From Faecalimonas sp. (lineage in GTDB: Bacteria; Bacillota; Clostridia; Lachnospirales; Lachnospiraceae): a stretch of 23,589 bases of DNA. Numbering within the stretch: position 1 is the stretch's first letter; each line of letters begins with the position of its first letter. A model generated the notes under the pieces. That model did no database searches. It had not been told where the DNA came from and was given only the letters and a program-made list of their open reading frames with translations. The translations under genes and the position numbers were made by a program. This document shows positions 23,503-23,589 of this stretch, one piece after another. The DNA is taken from NCBI GenBank assembly GCA_020024645.1, contig JAHHTN010000025.1, positions 1-23,589 of the forward strand. The letters are read 5' to 3'.

Positions 23503-23589
23503 TTAATTGTTTTTTTTCTTTTCGTCCAAAGAGGTTTGATATTCTTGCAATCCTTTTTTCACAGCAGATTTAATCACGAAGTATAATAC
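23503..23589 (-). CDS. 3' end of a small hypothetical protein (partial)
   Basis: The - strand reads an open frame from the window edge to TAA at 23503, giving 28 residues: VLYFVIKSAVKKGLQEYQ, then TSLDEKKKNN. An end-of-membrane-segment followed by an amphipathic lysine-rich tail resembles C-termini of short single-pass proteins common in clostridia (DUF6019-like), though I cannot confirm the family. The start lies outside the window. Confidence 0.5.
   Translation of the reverse strand, partial: VLYFVIKSAVKKGLQEYQTSLDEKKKNN

Overview
The window looks like a chromosomal segment of a low-GC anaerobic Firmicute, most likely a clostridium of the Lachnospiraceae type. The reasons are the AT-rich composition, strong AGGAGG-type ribosome binding sites, FabK as the apparent enoyl-ACP reductase, a fused accD-accA gene, Fe-S L-serine dehydratase in two subunits, and a full set of [FeFe]-hydrogenase maturases. 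The assignment comes from gene content only; there is no rRNA or marker gene to confirm it.

Region 1 (about 45-10670, + strand) is a type II fatty acid synthesis operon: fabH, acpP, fabK, fabD, fabG, fabF, accB, fabZ, accC, a fused accDA, a second FabK-like flavoprotein, and a MarR-family regulator. Acetyl-CoA carboxylase (AccB/AccC/AccDA) makes malonyl-CoA, FabD loads it on ACP, FabH starts chains, and FabF/FabG/FabZ/FabK run the elongation cycle. The FabK-like gene (9090-10169) has a C-terminal CX2CX3CX7C motif and resembles Helicobacter FabX, so it is a candidate for making unsaturated fatty acids in an operon with no fabA, fabM or fabN. The regulator is FabT-like, and a perfect TTTGA-N3-TCAAA palindrome overlaps the -10 edge and start region of the operon promoter, which suggests a closed feedback loop. 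A 47-nt near-perfect hairpin sits between acpP and fabK.

Region 2 (10758-12843, +) is a tightly coupled trio: a YfcE-like phosphodiesterase, a Sir2-type NAD-dependent deacylase and an unrecognised lipoprotein. It meets the convergent L-serine dehydratase genes (sdaAA, sdaAB; - strand) at a shared hairpin terminator. A small DUF1294 membrane protein is divergent from sdaAB.

Region 3 (14760-21200, - strand) is hydE-hydG-hydF followed 13 bp later by an 893-aa SF2 helicase with two predicted membrane segments. The hydrogenase itself is not in the window. The promoter has a 23-nt inverted repeat just downstream of its -10.

Region 4 (21224-22904, +) holds an EamA/DMT transporter and a YaaA-family protein, closed by a strong terminator. 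Region 5 (22917-23589, -) has two tiny membrane proteins and the 3' end of a third small protein cut by the window edge. No RNA genes, CRISPR arrays, insertion sequences or phage genes were found, and no gene-free stretch exceeds 300 bases.
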